DNA from: Gracilaria domingensis
Taxonomy: Eukaryota; Rhodophyta; Florideophyceae; Gracilariales; Gracilariaceae
Assembly: GCA_022539475.1 (NCBI GenBank)
Contig: VCMS01000207.1
Coordinates: 1-64,000, forward strand
Reading direction: 5' to 3'
Length of the DNA: 64,000 bases
Shown here piece by piece: positions 21,363 to 31,003 of this stretch. Below the pieces are notes generated by a model. That model was not told where the DNA came from and ran no database searches. It saw only the letters and a program-made list of their open reading frames with translations. The stretch's first letter is position 1. Each line of letters opens with the position of its first letter. The position numbers were made by a program, and so were the translations under genes.

Positions 21363-23504
21363 TTATTGATGACCTTCGTTCACCGTCGTGTCACATCCTT
21401 TTCGAAGATCTACTTCCCTCGCTACTACATCATCAGTCACAAGCGGTCCAAGCACACAGTCTGCTCCCATCAACTCCTTCATTGCCACAAACGCCACTTC
21501 TTCAAAGTGAGTCACATTAGAATTCACAACGAATTGAGTAATACATACAATTACCAGAGCTATCAGTAGCCATGAATTGGCAATACGGTACTGCCGTACA
21601 ACAGCCATTAACGGCTCTATCTGTTCAAACGTATGGGATCTCCTGAACACCCATGGTTTACCAGTGCTGTTGAGGTCCAAATCCATGAATCGCAGTTCCT
21701 CCTTGAGCGCCGCCCCAATCATTTCCACAGAAGCGTTAAACTCATAAAAATGATCAAAGTAAATAGCGTCGGAAGAAAGTTTAGATCCCAACAGTTCTGT
21801 TCTATCCCACCATCTATGACGAAGATCCAGTTGATCGTATTCCAATCGACGCCGAACGCCGTTCAACATAACATTCAATAAGTACTTCAGCTCCGCTTCG
21901 CTCTGAAGATCCGGTCGTAGCGGCATCGTCTGCATGAGCACTCTACCGGTCGACATCACATAAGTTGAAAGTTCAATACTTTTAGAGCTCCCATCCGTTC
22001 CATAAATGTCAATTCGCGTCTGCCCCGAGAAGTATATCACGGAGAGTCTGATGACTCCCGTGTGATGGATGAAATAGTCTGTCGTCGTTTCCGAAACACA
22101 CTTGAGCACCTTTCCTGCCTCGAACAACCCCCTCGTTGGCACGAAAAAGTCATCACAATCGCTCCTGAGGTTGTCTATCCGCCGTGGCCGCTGTGCATCC
22201 CGCACGACAGACAGCCTCGGATCAAAGTTTTGGTCCCCAAAGTATTCTGAGCGAACTTGTGTCCCGGCAATAATCGTGACGATTTCTGCAACATATAATG
22301 CCGCTAAAGCGACAACAGGAAACAGAACTGTTCTGACACTGACACTGAATCCTACTTTGTTCTCATCTCGGCGTCGAATGCAGTCGACAAAGGGTTCCCG
22401 TCTCGTGAAAAGGCGAAATATAAAGCGCAAAGATACCAGTCGTGAGAATACGATGAAAGCTGAGTATCCATAGTGATGAAAACCCGAAGAGAAGTAAATT
22501 AGTCCTCGAAAGATCCTGTGGAGATGGGCAACCACAAAGAGAGATAGAATGCCTCCAATGAAATCGTTTGCAAGCTCGTTCGTTGTGAGAGAATTATAAT
22601 GAGATAAGGGCGGGACGGAGAAAGGCGGTCTATCCAACGTCATGCTCAAGGACGTCTGCATCGCGGTTGAGTCAAATGGAACAGGGTGCTGGATGCTTGC
22701 AATTCGGAGCTCGGATATATTGTCCATTAACGGCAGTGTTGAGAACGGTTGAGGAATACTTGGAGACAGGCAGATCGGAGAGAGTCTCATTGTCTCAGAA
22801 TCACCGTCCATCGTGTACGAGAAAGTCGCATTCTTTTCAAAGACAGCAGATGCACAGATTTCGTCCGAAGAGTCGCATTCAGAAGCGGAAGAACATTCTA
22901 TGAACTCGGCCGGCATACATATGCAAGGCTGCCGAGAGGATCTGCATACTGTTGTGTCTTGAAAGGATTGCCCTAAGGGAGACCCGACACAGTTTCGACC
23001 ATCACGACAATCGGAACGTGAAAAGCATCGATCTCCGGTACGACCAGAACCACGCAAAGGCGGCACGGAGTCAATGGGCTGTTGTAATACTGGGACTGGA
23101 ATCTTATTGAAAGCATGGATAGAGGCACAAATTCCGGACGTAATGCCCACTTCTGGAGTCCAAAAACAGAATTCTCCTTGCTCACAATCTCGTGACGATG
23201 AACAACTGAGGAAACCAAGCAATGGGTTCTGTGAGCGGCACCGGCAATCAATCGGATTATGACAGTTATTACAAAGACGAGTACCAACACAGTCCCCACT
23301 CCCGTTGCAAAGGTCTCCAGTGAGCCCGCTGATGTTTGAAAATGGAAGTGTTATAGGTTTTGGCCACGGTGGATACCGGCAAGCAAAAATCTTATAGAGA
23401 TCATCATATGAAACTAAAGTTTGTTGAGCGCGCGCTTGATGAACAAGAATGGAGAATATTGGACCGCAAAATAGTAGCGTTAAGGGCACCGTGAGGGAGA
23501 GCAT
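21363..23504 (-). CDS. Multi-pass membrane protein with cysteine-rich ectodomain (713 aa)
   Basis: ATG at 23504 begins a signal peptide (TVPLTLLFCGPIFSILV). Residues about 60-230 form a cysteine-rich ectodomain built of two alternating modules. One is of type GRTGDRCFSRSDCRDGRNC (also GLTGDLCNGSGDCVGTRLC). The other is of type FLSCSSSRDCEQGEFC (also FIECSSASECDSSDEIC). Hydrophobic segments follow near residues 320-345, 350-375 and 390-415, and a last one near 640-660 (SWLLIALVIVCITQFVV). The same two modules occur in the secreted protein at 47638-48864. I recognise no named family. A cell-surface or receptor-like role is only a guess. A decayed copy of its 3' end lies at about 25186-25540. 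Confidence 0.8.
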   Translation of the reverse strand: MLSLTVPLTLLFCGPIFSILVHQARAQQTLVSYDDLYKIFACRYPPWPKPITLPFSNISGLTGDLCNGSGDCVGTRLCNNCHNPIDCRCRSQNPLLGFLSCSSSRDCEQGEFCFWTPEVGITSGICASIHAFNKIPVPVLQQPIDSVPPLRGSGRTGDRCFSRSDCRDGRNCVGSPLGQSFQDTTVCRSSRQPCICMPAEFIECSSASECDSSDEICASAVFEKNATFSYTMDGDSETMRLSPICLSPSIPQPFSTLPLMDNISELRIASIQHPVPFDSTAMQTSLSMTLDRPPFSVPPLSHYNSLTTNELANDFIGGILSLFVVAHLHRIFRGLIYFSSGFHHYGYSAFIVFSRLVSLRFIFRLFTRREPFVDCIRRRDENKVGFSVSVRTVLFPVVALAALYVAEIVTIIAGTQVRSEYFGDQNFDPRLSVVRDAQRPRRIDNLRSDCDDFFVPTRGLFEAGKVLKCVSETTTDYFIHHTGVIRLSVIYFSGQTRIDIYGTDGSSKSIELSTYVMSTGRVLMQTMPLRPDLQSEAELKYLLNVMLNGVRRRLEYDQLDLRHRWWDRTELLGSKLSSDAIYFDHFYEFNASVEMIGAALKEELRFMDLDLNSTGKPWVFRRSHTFEQIEPLMAVVRQYRIANSWLLIALVIVCITQFVVNSNVTHFEEVAFVAMKELMGADCVLGPLVTDDVVAREVDLRKGCDTTVNEGHQ

Positions 23505-25185
23505 TGAGGCGGAGATGATTGCGATAATGCGGAGTAGAGGAGCAGTTCCGTTTCTGTCAATGACCAGAAGAAAGGTCTCAACTGCGTAATCGCTTTCATT
23601 TGCCTGAAGGATTCTTCAGGAGTACACGACGGGAAACGACAGCACAGCAATTCAAGCTGGAGCAGCTTTTACGGTTCTGCCGAGATTGCAAGACAACATA
23701 TTATGCACCTCAGCCGGAAAAATCTACAACAGAATACATCTACATCCAGCTGTTGAACCGGAGAAATGGAATACAGAGTGGCAATACGAGGACTGTAGGA
23801 GCGCGAAAAAAATACAGTTATTCGTCGGTTGACTTAGACTAAGACTATAGATGATCACGTCATGTGACATGCTCTCGCTTAAGTGTCAAGATCTGCCAAA
23901 GACGTGCGTGTGCTTCCGAAAGTGGCCACCTTCGCCGACCAACGGAGCGTGGTTTGAAGGAGCAAAAGAGGGATGCTCGAGCGGACGGTGTCGCAGTGAG
24001 CAGTAGCGGTCCGCAGTGAGCTTCATGCGCGAACGTATTGGCAATACGCCCACGGAGAATGTGTAGTCGAAAAACATGTGAAGTTTGCAACGGTCCGAAT
24101 GGTCAGCATGACGCAAGTCTGAGTGCACGTCTGCCACTCGCTTGTTGCTCGCTCGGAAACTACAATATTGTCACAAGTTTGCAGCAACTTAAACTTTGGT
24201 CCGGGACGCCAGAAAGAAACATATCTCCGAGATATGTTATGTTTCATCAATGACGAATGATATTTCAGTATCTTCTACGCAACTACTAACTTACATCTTT
24301 CTCATCAACCCAACACTACCGCAATCATAATGTTGCGCAAAACAAGTAAAAGAAAATTGGTGGCGGATCTAATCGCGCTTACGTTCGCGCGTTTAATTAT
24401 CGTACAAGAAAATTATAGATTATAGACTAAAGTATTAAGAGCACACAACGCCCTTTCATTCCCCGCCACCACACATCGCTAGCATGCATCAGGCTTTTGG
24501 AAGAGAAGCTGGTTCCAAGTAACTTACTGGCTTTCGCAATTGCTGGAAGTACCGTCGGTACAGTTTTTGGCATGGTTGTCTTGTCGGGCTAGGAGGGATA
24601 AGGATTATAAAGTAGCGGATGTGGTTGCCCTAAGCTAATTTCTACTACCTTCGATGACAACAACCGAGATTCGCTTGTTGTGACTACAATCATCAACATG
24701 TGGGTAAGGTTAGTGTCACGACTAGCCTTTTGTCATGTCTGACAAGACAATGGCATGATATGTCGCAAGATGACATCAGCGCTGACATGACAGCGCGAGA
24801 AAACGCAAAACGGAGCAAAAGAGTTTCCCCAAGTGGTTTAGGGAAATTAACGCGCACACCAGTGCGACAACGGCAGTGTAAAACAGGCAGAAAGCCATCA
24901 AGCTCGCAGACTCAGCCGAGGAACGATGGTACTGACGGTACGTACAAGGCGAAGCCGCGAGCGCAGTCTGCTCGGCGCGTCGCCGCCGCACATTGCCTAA
25001 GAAGCGATGCAAACGAGGGTGGCGGCGCACGTCGCCCCCAAAGCCGCCGCGCTGGCTGCCACCGTCCGCGACGCCCACAACTCGCGTGTTGCGAGGATCA
25101 GCAGGGTGCCCTGCTCAGTACACAAGTTCAAACTATGTGGATGTGAGAGAACGCGTACACCACACCGAGCTTTTATCGTTAACCG
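23505..25185. other. Intergenic stretch, no supported gene
   Basis: About 1.7 kb with only short ORFs. The longest (24700-25146, plus) is Arg/Ser-rich with no domain and is likely chance. The region is AT-rich around 24250-24650. I see no RNA gene. Confidence 0.5.
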
Positions 25186-25540
25186 TTTTTCAACAGTGCG
25201 TCACGTCCTTCCGGAAGATCGACTTCCATCTCCACTACACCATCAGTCACGAGCGGTCCAAGCAAACGGCAAACGGCCTTCTCCCATCAATTCTTTCATT
25301 GCCAGAAACGCCAATTCTCCGAAAGTGAGTTGCTCTCGAATTCACTACGAATTGCGTCGTACGTACAAGCACCGGAGATACCAGCAGTCATGCACTGGCA
25401 ATGCGATGATATACAACAGCCATTGCTGGTTCCATCTGTCCACACGTATGGGGCCCACTGAGGTCAATACCCATGAATCGCAGTTCGGCCTTGAGCGCCG
25501 TCCCGGTCATTTTCCTCTTTACCAAGCACCGAAAGACCAC
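25186..25540 (-). pseudogene. Decayed partial copy of the 3' end of the 713-aa membrane protein gene
   Basis: The sequence matches about 21377-21720 for most of its length. The relics include the last transmembrane region, the FVVNS segment and the following THF and ELMGAD-type region. Reading it in the frame of the parent gives several stops (for example in the segments matching QYRIANSWLLI and LVTDDVV), so it cannot code. No upstream part of the gene is present, which fits a partial duplication about 3.8 kb from its parent. Confidence 0.75.
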
Positions 25541-25557
25541 GCGCATACTTGAAATGA

Positions 25558-25875
25558 TTACCGGCCACTAGCATCTCCGCCAATACCCAAACCGAGCACG
25601 ACACCATCAGCACTGACCGAGCTTCCCGTACCGCCGCCGAAGATACCGCTACCAGGCGAAAGGCCGCCAATAAAAGTAGTGCCGTCTCCAAAGACCGCCG
25701 AGATGCCAGTACCCGTCCCATCTCCACCGGTCGAACCCTCAGGGGAGGAGGGAGTGCTGAATTCGCCCCCTCCAAAGAATGCACCTAAGGCACCGAGCGT
25801 TGCCGCTTGTCTCACAGGGGCGGCCGCCGAAATGGCGAGAAGAGAGAGAAAGAAAATGAAAATGAATGACATCAT
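25558..25875 (-). CDS. Small secreted glycine-rich protein (105 aa)
   Basis: The start at the MM pair (25875) was chosen because it begins a clean signal peptide (MMSFIFIFFLSLLAISAAAP). The longer reading frame upstream has no such feature. The mature part is Gly/Ser/Thr-rich (LGALGAFFGGGEF, GSGIFGGGTGSS) with no cysteine, as in small cell-wall or matrix proteins. A TATA-like box lies about 117 bp upstream and a strong hairpin lies just beyond it. No named family was recognised. Confidence 0.65.
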   Translation of the reverse strand: MMSFIFIFFLSLLAISAAAPVRQAATLGALGAFFGGGEFSTPSSPEGSTGGDGTGTGISAVFGDGTTFIGGLSPGSGIFGGGTGSSVSADGVVLGLGIGGDASGR

Positions 25876-25991
25876 ATTGAGGTGATCGATGCAAGATGGA
25901 CGACCAGTATGGCGGCTGAAAAACGAAGATGGTAGGGAAAATGACGACAGCGGGAGTAGACTGTGCACAACTTGCAACGCCGTGACGCCGG

Positions 25992-25999
25992 TTTTTATA
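25992..25999 (-). promoter_or_regulatory. TATA box of the glycine-rich protein gene
   Basis: TATAAAAA on the minus strand, 117 bp before the ATG. The VWA gene at 49392-50066 has a similar box at a similar distance (122 bp). Confidence 0.5.
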
Positions 26000-26012
26000 G
26001 TAAGCGGGAAAG

Positions 26013-26121
26013 AGATATCTTCGATGGATCAAGTTGGTGCACTCCCGAACGACGCATGAATTTCTCGACCAAATTCATGCGTCGTTCGGGAGTGAACGGA
26101 CTTTGTTCTACGAAGATATCT
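26013..26121. repeat. Strong hairpin with perfect 24-bp arms, extended by outer arms
   Basis: The inner arms 26040-26063 and 26071-26094 are perfect complements around a 7-base loop. The outer arms 26013-26023 and 26111-26121 (AGATATCTTCG / CGAAGATATCT) are also perfect. The 16-base stretches between inner and outer arms on each side pair only in part. The spacing is symmetric, so the whole is one 109-bp foldback. It sits 14 bp upstream of the TATA-like box of the glycine-rich gene. Confidence 0.8.
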
Positions 26122-26823
26122 GCTTGCCAGCTTGGGATTCGACACGTAGCAGCGCCAGTGAATATACAGTAGATATTGTACATAGGAGTATGATCTTGTG
26201 CTCTGTTCCACGCGACAAATTCGGCTGGTGGCGCGCGTTCGATAGAGCACGATGGTGGTGCAGGATGCGGCTGGGCGGACGCGGGACTCTTGGACGCTTT
26301 GGAGAGTTTGATAGCCCGCCAGGGACAAGGAACAAGTCTCACGCATGCTGTTCCTAGACGATAGTTGTAGGTGTTGTAGCAAAACTACAACCGACAACCG
26401 ACACGTGTACACCTTTGAACTGTTCTCTATTGCAAAATTCAGAACTGCATGATTGAGTGTATATATTTTGAAACAGAGATCGTCCCCCTTCCTCCTCGCC
26501 CTTGCTGACGAGTTGGAGGCTCTTGGAGACGGGGGACTGAACTTTTCTGTACGCCTTTCCAATTTTTAACGTGATTGTCTACCCTTGGTAGGAGCCCCGA
26601 CAAAGTCGTTCGAATGCTTCCGCAGCTTTTGCCGCGCAGTAACGCGCGCCAATGCGGCTTCGCCAAGTACACCAATGGGCCCACGGCAACAGAGCAACCG
26701 GCCCGTCGCGCCCGCCCCCCGACGCAGCCGAGCTACCCTTGGTACGCACGCACAACGCCAAACGCGCAGCGCCAACCGCCAAGCCGCGAGAGCCCTCCGC
26801 TCGCCGCGCCGCCGCCGCACCCG
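26122..26823. other. Intergenic stretch, no supported gene
   Basis: No convincing ORF or RNA gene. GC content rises sharply toward 26700, leading into the GC-rich ORF at 26824. Confidence 0.45.
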
Positions 26824-27111
26824 CCGATGGCAGCGATGGCAGCGCTGCAGGCGCAGGCGGCGGCGCTGTTCGCCGCCGAAGCGGCCGCGCTGCTGCCGCC
26901 GCGCGCGCCGCCGCGCCTCACGCTGCTGCACAACGCGAGCGACGACGTCCTCGCCCTCGTCGCGCGCCTGCCCCCGCACACCCTCGCCACCGTCCCCGTC
27001 CGCGCCGAGCTCACGCACTCCCCGCCGGCGCCCGTGCTCCGCGCCCACGCAGGCGCCGCGTGCCGTGGTGGCGGCGCGGCGCGCGGCGCCGGATGGCCTT
27101 GTGCTTTGTAG
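26824..27111 (+). CDS. Short GC3-rich ORF, possibly a gene start (95 aa)
   Basis: From ATG 26824 nearly every codon ends in G or C as far as about 27050, which argues for real coding in this frame. The product begins Ala-rich (LQAQAAALFAAEAAALLPP) and continues LTLLHNASDDVLALVARLPP, which loosely recalls the start of an F-box. The last 20 or so codons lose the bias, so the true exon may end earlier. The Copia element begins only 56 bp downstream. It could be a stand-alone small gene or a gene cut off by that insertion. Confidence 0.4.
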   Translation, partial: PMAAMAALQAQAAALFAAEAAALLPPRAPPRLTLLHNASDDVLALVARLPPHTLATVPVRAELTHSPPAPVLRAHAGAACRGGGAARGAGWPCAL

Positions 27112-27166
27112 ATGTATAGTTTCCACAATCGCGGCCAGGCTCATGTAAACGTGATGAGAGACACGA

Positions 27167-27425
27167 CTTGGGATATATGCGCTCTGAATTTGTTGAACTG
27201 ATTGTAGGCTAGGTATTCTACACGCTGTTTAGGTTTCTACAGTTAGGTTAAGATATGCCTAGAAGTAAGAGTGACACCCACTACTGAGTTGGTCACATGA
27301 AGGTTGTTCTAGGTTTAGGTGGGTTTACTAGAATAACAATAAAAGCGCTGTAGAAGCGACTGGAGCTGGGGAAGAAATTGCCCAACTCAATTTCGCACAC
27401 AACTTCTTCTTCGATCACGTCAAGT
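27167..27425 (+). repeat. 5' LTR of element C
   Basis: About 260 bp, nearly identical to 43382-43641. Ends are ACTTGGGATA and CACGTCAAGT. Confidence 0.93.
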
Positions 27426-27440
27426 GGTTATGGGCCCAGC
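27425..27440 (+). other. Primer-binding site of element C, half-tRNA(iMet) type
   Basis: TGGTTATGGGCCCAGC directly follows the 5' LTR. Its complement, GCTGGGCCCATAACC, is the anticodon stem-loop of initiator tRNA-Met (CAU anticodon), not a tRNA 3' end. Drosophila copia is the known example of priming by a 5' half of this tRNA. Confidence 0.75.
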
Positions 27441-27519
27441 CCAGCTACATTGAAGAAGACCGTTCGTTCTTGTGCCTCTTGCTTTATTTCTTTACAATCC
27501 TCCATTCTGTGTGTTCATC

Positions 27520-28340
27520 ATGGAAGACAATCGCCAAATATATAAGTTTCTTTGCAACCCGAGTGAAAATTTCGAGATCTAGTGTGCGCGGACGGAGGCG
27601 GCTCTCGAGGCAAAGGATGTTCTGAAGGTTGTTGTAGACGATGTCATTCCCTTGCAGCAAGAACCTACAGCTAAACAGAAACTTGCGATAGCCAAAGCAC
27701 GAGCAACATTGATCCAGGGACTAGGAGAGAAACCGTTACGCATGTGCCTTCCAGTTCGCGACAATCCTCATCTGATGTGGAAGAAGCTTCGTGAGCGACA
27801 TGCAGTATCAAATGTGGCGACAAAGGTTCAACTGCAGTCGAAGCTATCCCGTTTTAAGTACAAAGAACAGAACATGAATAAATACATCACAGGATTTAAA
27901 GAACTCTTTAATCGTATTGCAGCCATGAACAGTGATGTTGATGAATCATTTAAGGTTGCAATGCTACTGTCCTCGTTTGGTGAGAAGTCAAAGACTCCTT
28001 TTGGCCATCTGAGTGCATCGTTACAAGTATCCGAGAAGGAACTCAGATGGGAAGAAGTTACTGCTCGCCTTATGCAAGAATTTGATGAATAAAGTGATAA
28101 GCATGGAACGGATACCAGCTTACTAAAGTCTTCCGGGATATCAACGGCACTGTTGGGGCGCTCCACGTCACGCAATGTGTTTCGAAAGAATCCGCATTTC
28201 GCAAACAGAAAAGACTTTCGAAGAGACTTTCGAAGATGTTTCAAATGCGGGACTGTCGGCCATATTGCCCGTCATTGCCGTCCAAGCGATCGCAGGGGGT
28301 CTTCTCAATCTATGGAGGACAGTGTAGGAAGCAGTGATGC
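27520..28340 (+). CDS. Gag region of element C
   Basis: The gag region begins at ATG 27520 (MEDNRQIYKFL). It contains the usual UBN2-like capsid stretch (PHLMWKKLRERHAV, QSKLSRFKYKEQNMNKYITGF) and ends with a CCHC knuckle (CFKCGTVGHIARHC) near 28240. It looks broken. Confidence 0.7.
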
Positions 28341-30117
28341 TTTGCACTTTGCTACTGTCTTGGTAGCGAGTGGCATAATGAGTGCACTGAGCTCCAACGT
28401 GATGGTAATAGATTCTGGTGCTTCTAATCATATGGTTCGAAGTAGTGAACTGCTACTGGATAGTGCAAGTATTAGACCCAAGCGAATTCTACTTGGAAAT
28501 GGGACACATCTCCACGGAACCCAAAGAGGGACACTGCGAATGATTGTTACAGTTGGACGCGGACAGGCCTCCTCACAGCAGATTATAACGCTGATGAACG
28601 TATTGCTTGTTCCTGGTCTGACTGCCAATTTGTTAAGCTGCAAGGCCTTGTGTAACGCAGGGTACACTGTTCAGATTCGTGGTGATGAGTGCATTATCTC
28701 CAAGGATGGCGAAACTGAGATGGTGGGAGCTCTGCATGGAAATTTGTATCTGGTTCGCTTTCGCCATGGTTTGGATGGGACTGCCCTAATTGCGAGAAGT
28801 AGTGCTAGGTCATTATGGCACGACCGGCTTGGGCACGCAAATTTGCGAGGAATAGAAAATTTATCTCGTGGCGAGAAGGTCCTTGGTCTTGATTTGGCTA
28901 ACGTAAGAATTGAACATCGAAAGTGTATGGCTTGTTTTGAAGGGAAGCAATCTAAACTTTCATTGCATTCGAAGCCTTTTCATGCTACGAAGGTTGGAGA
29001 AGTGATACATTCAGACGTCTCTGGTCGAATTTCGATGAGATCAATGGGGGGCGCTGAATATTATGTATCATTTATCGACGAGTTCTCACGCTTTGTGGTT
29101 GTTGTTCCCATATCACGAAAATCAGATGTACTGGAAGCTTTCAAACGATTTCACTCGTTCTTTGAGCGTCAGTACAACTGCGTGATACTTCGTCTGCACT
29201 GTGACGGAGGTGGGGAGTATCAAGGCTGCGATAACTACTTGGAACAGAACGGAATCGAGAGAAACCTAATCCCAGCTTATTCTCCTGAATTCAATGGATT
29301 AGCGGAGCGTATGAATCGTACCTTGATGAAGGCTGCCAGATCGATGTTGTATCATGCAAGAACTCATACGTCCTTCTGGGCAGAAGCAGTGGTGTACGCA
29401 GCTGATATACGGAACCGGGTGACATGTCCCGGAAGTGGGAACAAGACGTCGTATGAACTTGTCACTGGCCGAAAGCCTAGGGTTGACCACCTTAGGGTAT
29501 TCGGAAGTCGGGCCTTCTCTCATGTGCCAAAGGATAAGCGCAAGAAGCTTGACTCAGATGGCGTCGAAGGGGTTGTGGTCTCTTGCAGTGAGGACAGTAT
29601 GTACAAGATTTGGTTGCCATCATCGACACATTCCATTATCACACGTCATGTACATATTCTGGAAAATTCCTTTCCTCGCAGAGAATGGTATGGCTTGCCC
29701 CTTGATGATAATGAGTGGTGTTCGAAGAGTCCAGCCGGTGGTGAGCTCAGCGAAGATGAGTCCTCGCACAGTGAGGACGATAGTGAGGGTTCAACTCTCG
29801 TGTCACCCGCTGAAAGTCCAGCAACGCCTGATACTCTCGACATGTTGACTCATATACCTGATAAGCCATCTACTTATGGTGTAGGGAGCAACCGGCATCT
29901 TTATCTAGAGGATGAAGACGATGAATCAACTGAAGACAACTCTACAGCACAGTCTAATGTTGTCGTCCCACAGGAAGGGTCCTCAGTTCGACGTTCTACT
30001 CGAATTCGGAAACCCACACAGTTCTACTCCGCAAACATTGCAATGATAGCGACATGTCATACAGAGTTTAGAACAGTGAAAGATGCTCTAGATGTGGTGC
30101 AAACCCGGTGGAGGTAA
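28341..30117 (+). CDS. Protease and integrase region of element C
   Basis: The protease motif VIDSGASNHMV is followed by the integrase HHCC finger (HDRLGHANLRG, CMACFEGKQSK) and DDE core (SDVSGRIS, LHCDGGGEYQG, PEFNGLAERMNRTLM). A GKPxR-type region (TGRKPRVDHLRVFGSRAF) and an acidic spacer come next. The frame then runs into the B insertion at 30093, so its last few codons are B LTR sequence. Confidence 0.85.
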
Positions 30118-30950
30118 AACAACAGCCGCGTCGCGGAAGGGCACCGACAGGGGCGTTCGAACCCTGCTCCCTACAGGGGTAGGCGCAGTGACAGAACCCT
30201 CCGATAGGGCCAACACGAGCCGGGTGTAAATCCGAGTGACCCCGATCTGGGCGTGCAGTCGGAGGTGAAGGGGGTAGAATCGGCGTAGGTATCCGGATGG
30301 TTCCGGCGAGCCACAGCGAGTGGGGGTATCCAGCCCAAGGGTATGGGACGACAAAAGACCAACAAACGAGCCGCACTGCGGAGCACTGACTCGCGATAAG
30401 CGGGAAAACTCCCGAGACAAATGAGGCAAACCTACAATGTAGGGCAGAGTAGCGAAAGCCGTAAGACGGAAATGAAAACAATAAAATAGATAAGAAAAGT
30501 GCCGTGACGACGGATTAGTACTCCTCAGGGACGGAAGTTGGTTGATCAGCCCGGAATTGCGGCGGTATTTTCCAGGATGGGGCTTGTGACCGTGCGCAAG
30601 CGGCAAGAAGATCAGAGCCAAAGGCCTCGTTGAGGTTTACTTCCCGTACAGTGGGGGCAAGTGCCGCTACTTATATACGGCACTTGAAAATATCAATTAA
30701 AATACCTAACTATCCGGCGCTGCCGGCCAATACACTACAGGTGTGCCCCCGTGGCAGGCTTGCAACGGCGCCCGCGCGATCGGGCCAACTTGGCACACGT
30801 GTGAAGAAATACTACCCTTCCTAGGCATACCCCAAAATAGGGGCACTACCCCAGTAGCCTCTTATAACCTGAGGTGTCGAAGCCGGTAACGGATCAACAA
30901 ACTATGAAAAGCACTTCGGTGCATCCCCACAAAGGGCGTTTTGCTCTACA
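30093..30950 (-). repeat. 3' LTR of element B
   Basis: 858 bp, partner of 41009-41866. It contains a TATA-like run inside a short hairpin (CAAGTGCCG .. CGGCACTTG) near 30658-30687. Confidence 0.94.
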
Positions 30951-30965
30951 TCTCCCCCTTCTCAG
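30951..30965 (-). other. Polypurine tract of element B
   Basis: The minus strand reads CTGAGAAGGGGGAGA directly against the LTR start TGTAGAGC. Confidence 0.75.
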
Positions 30966-31003
30966 GCTGAGACACCGACTTCGTCGGCTCGATACGCCTC
31001 GCG

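Noticed and set aside
24700-25146. 148-aa Arg/Ser-rich ORF
   Set aside because: No domain, no start context and no codon bias. Likely chance.
26566-27148. Long Arg/Ala-rich ORFs in five frames
   Set aside because: They are created by the GC-rich sequence. Only the frame from 26824 has consistent G/C third positions.
30088-30621. ORFs inside the B LTR (also 40995-41537 and 63646-63968)
   Set aside because: Same reason: these are LTR copies, with several overlapping open frames and no domain.
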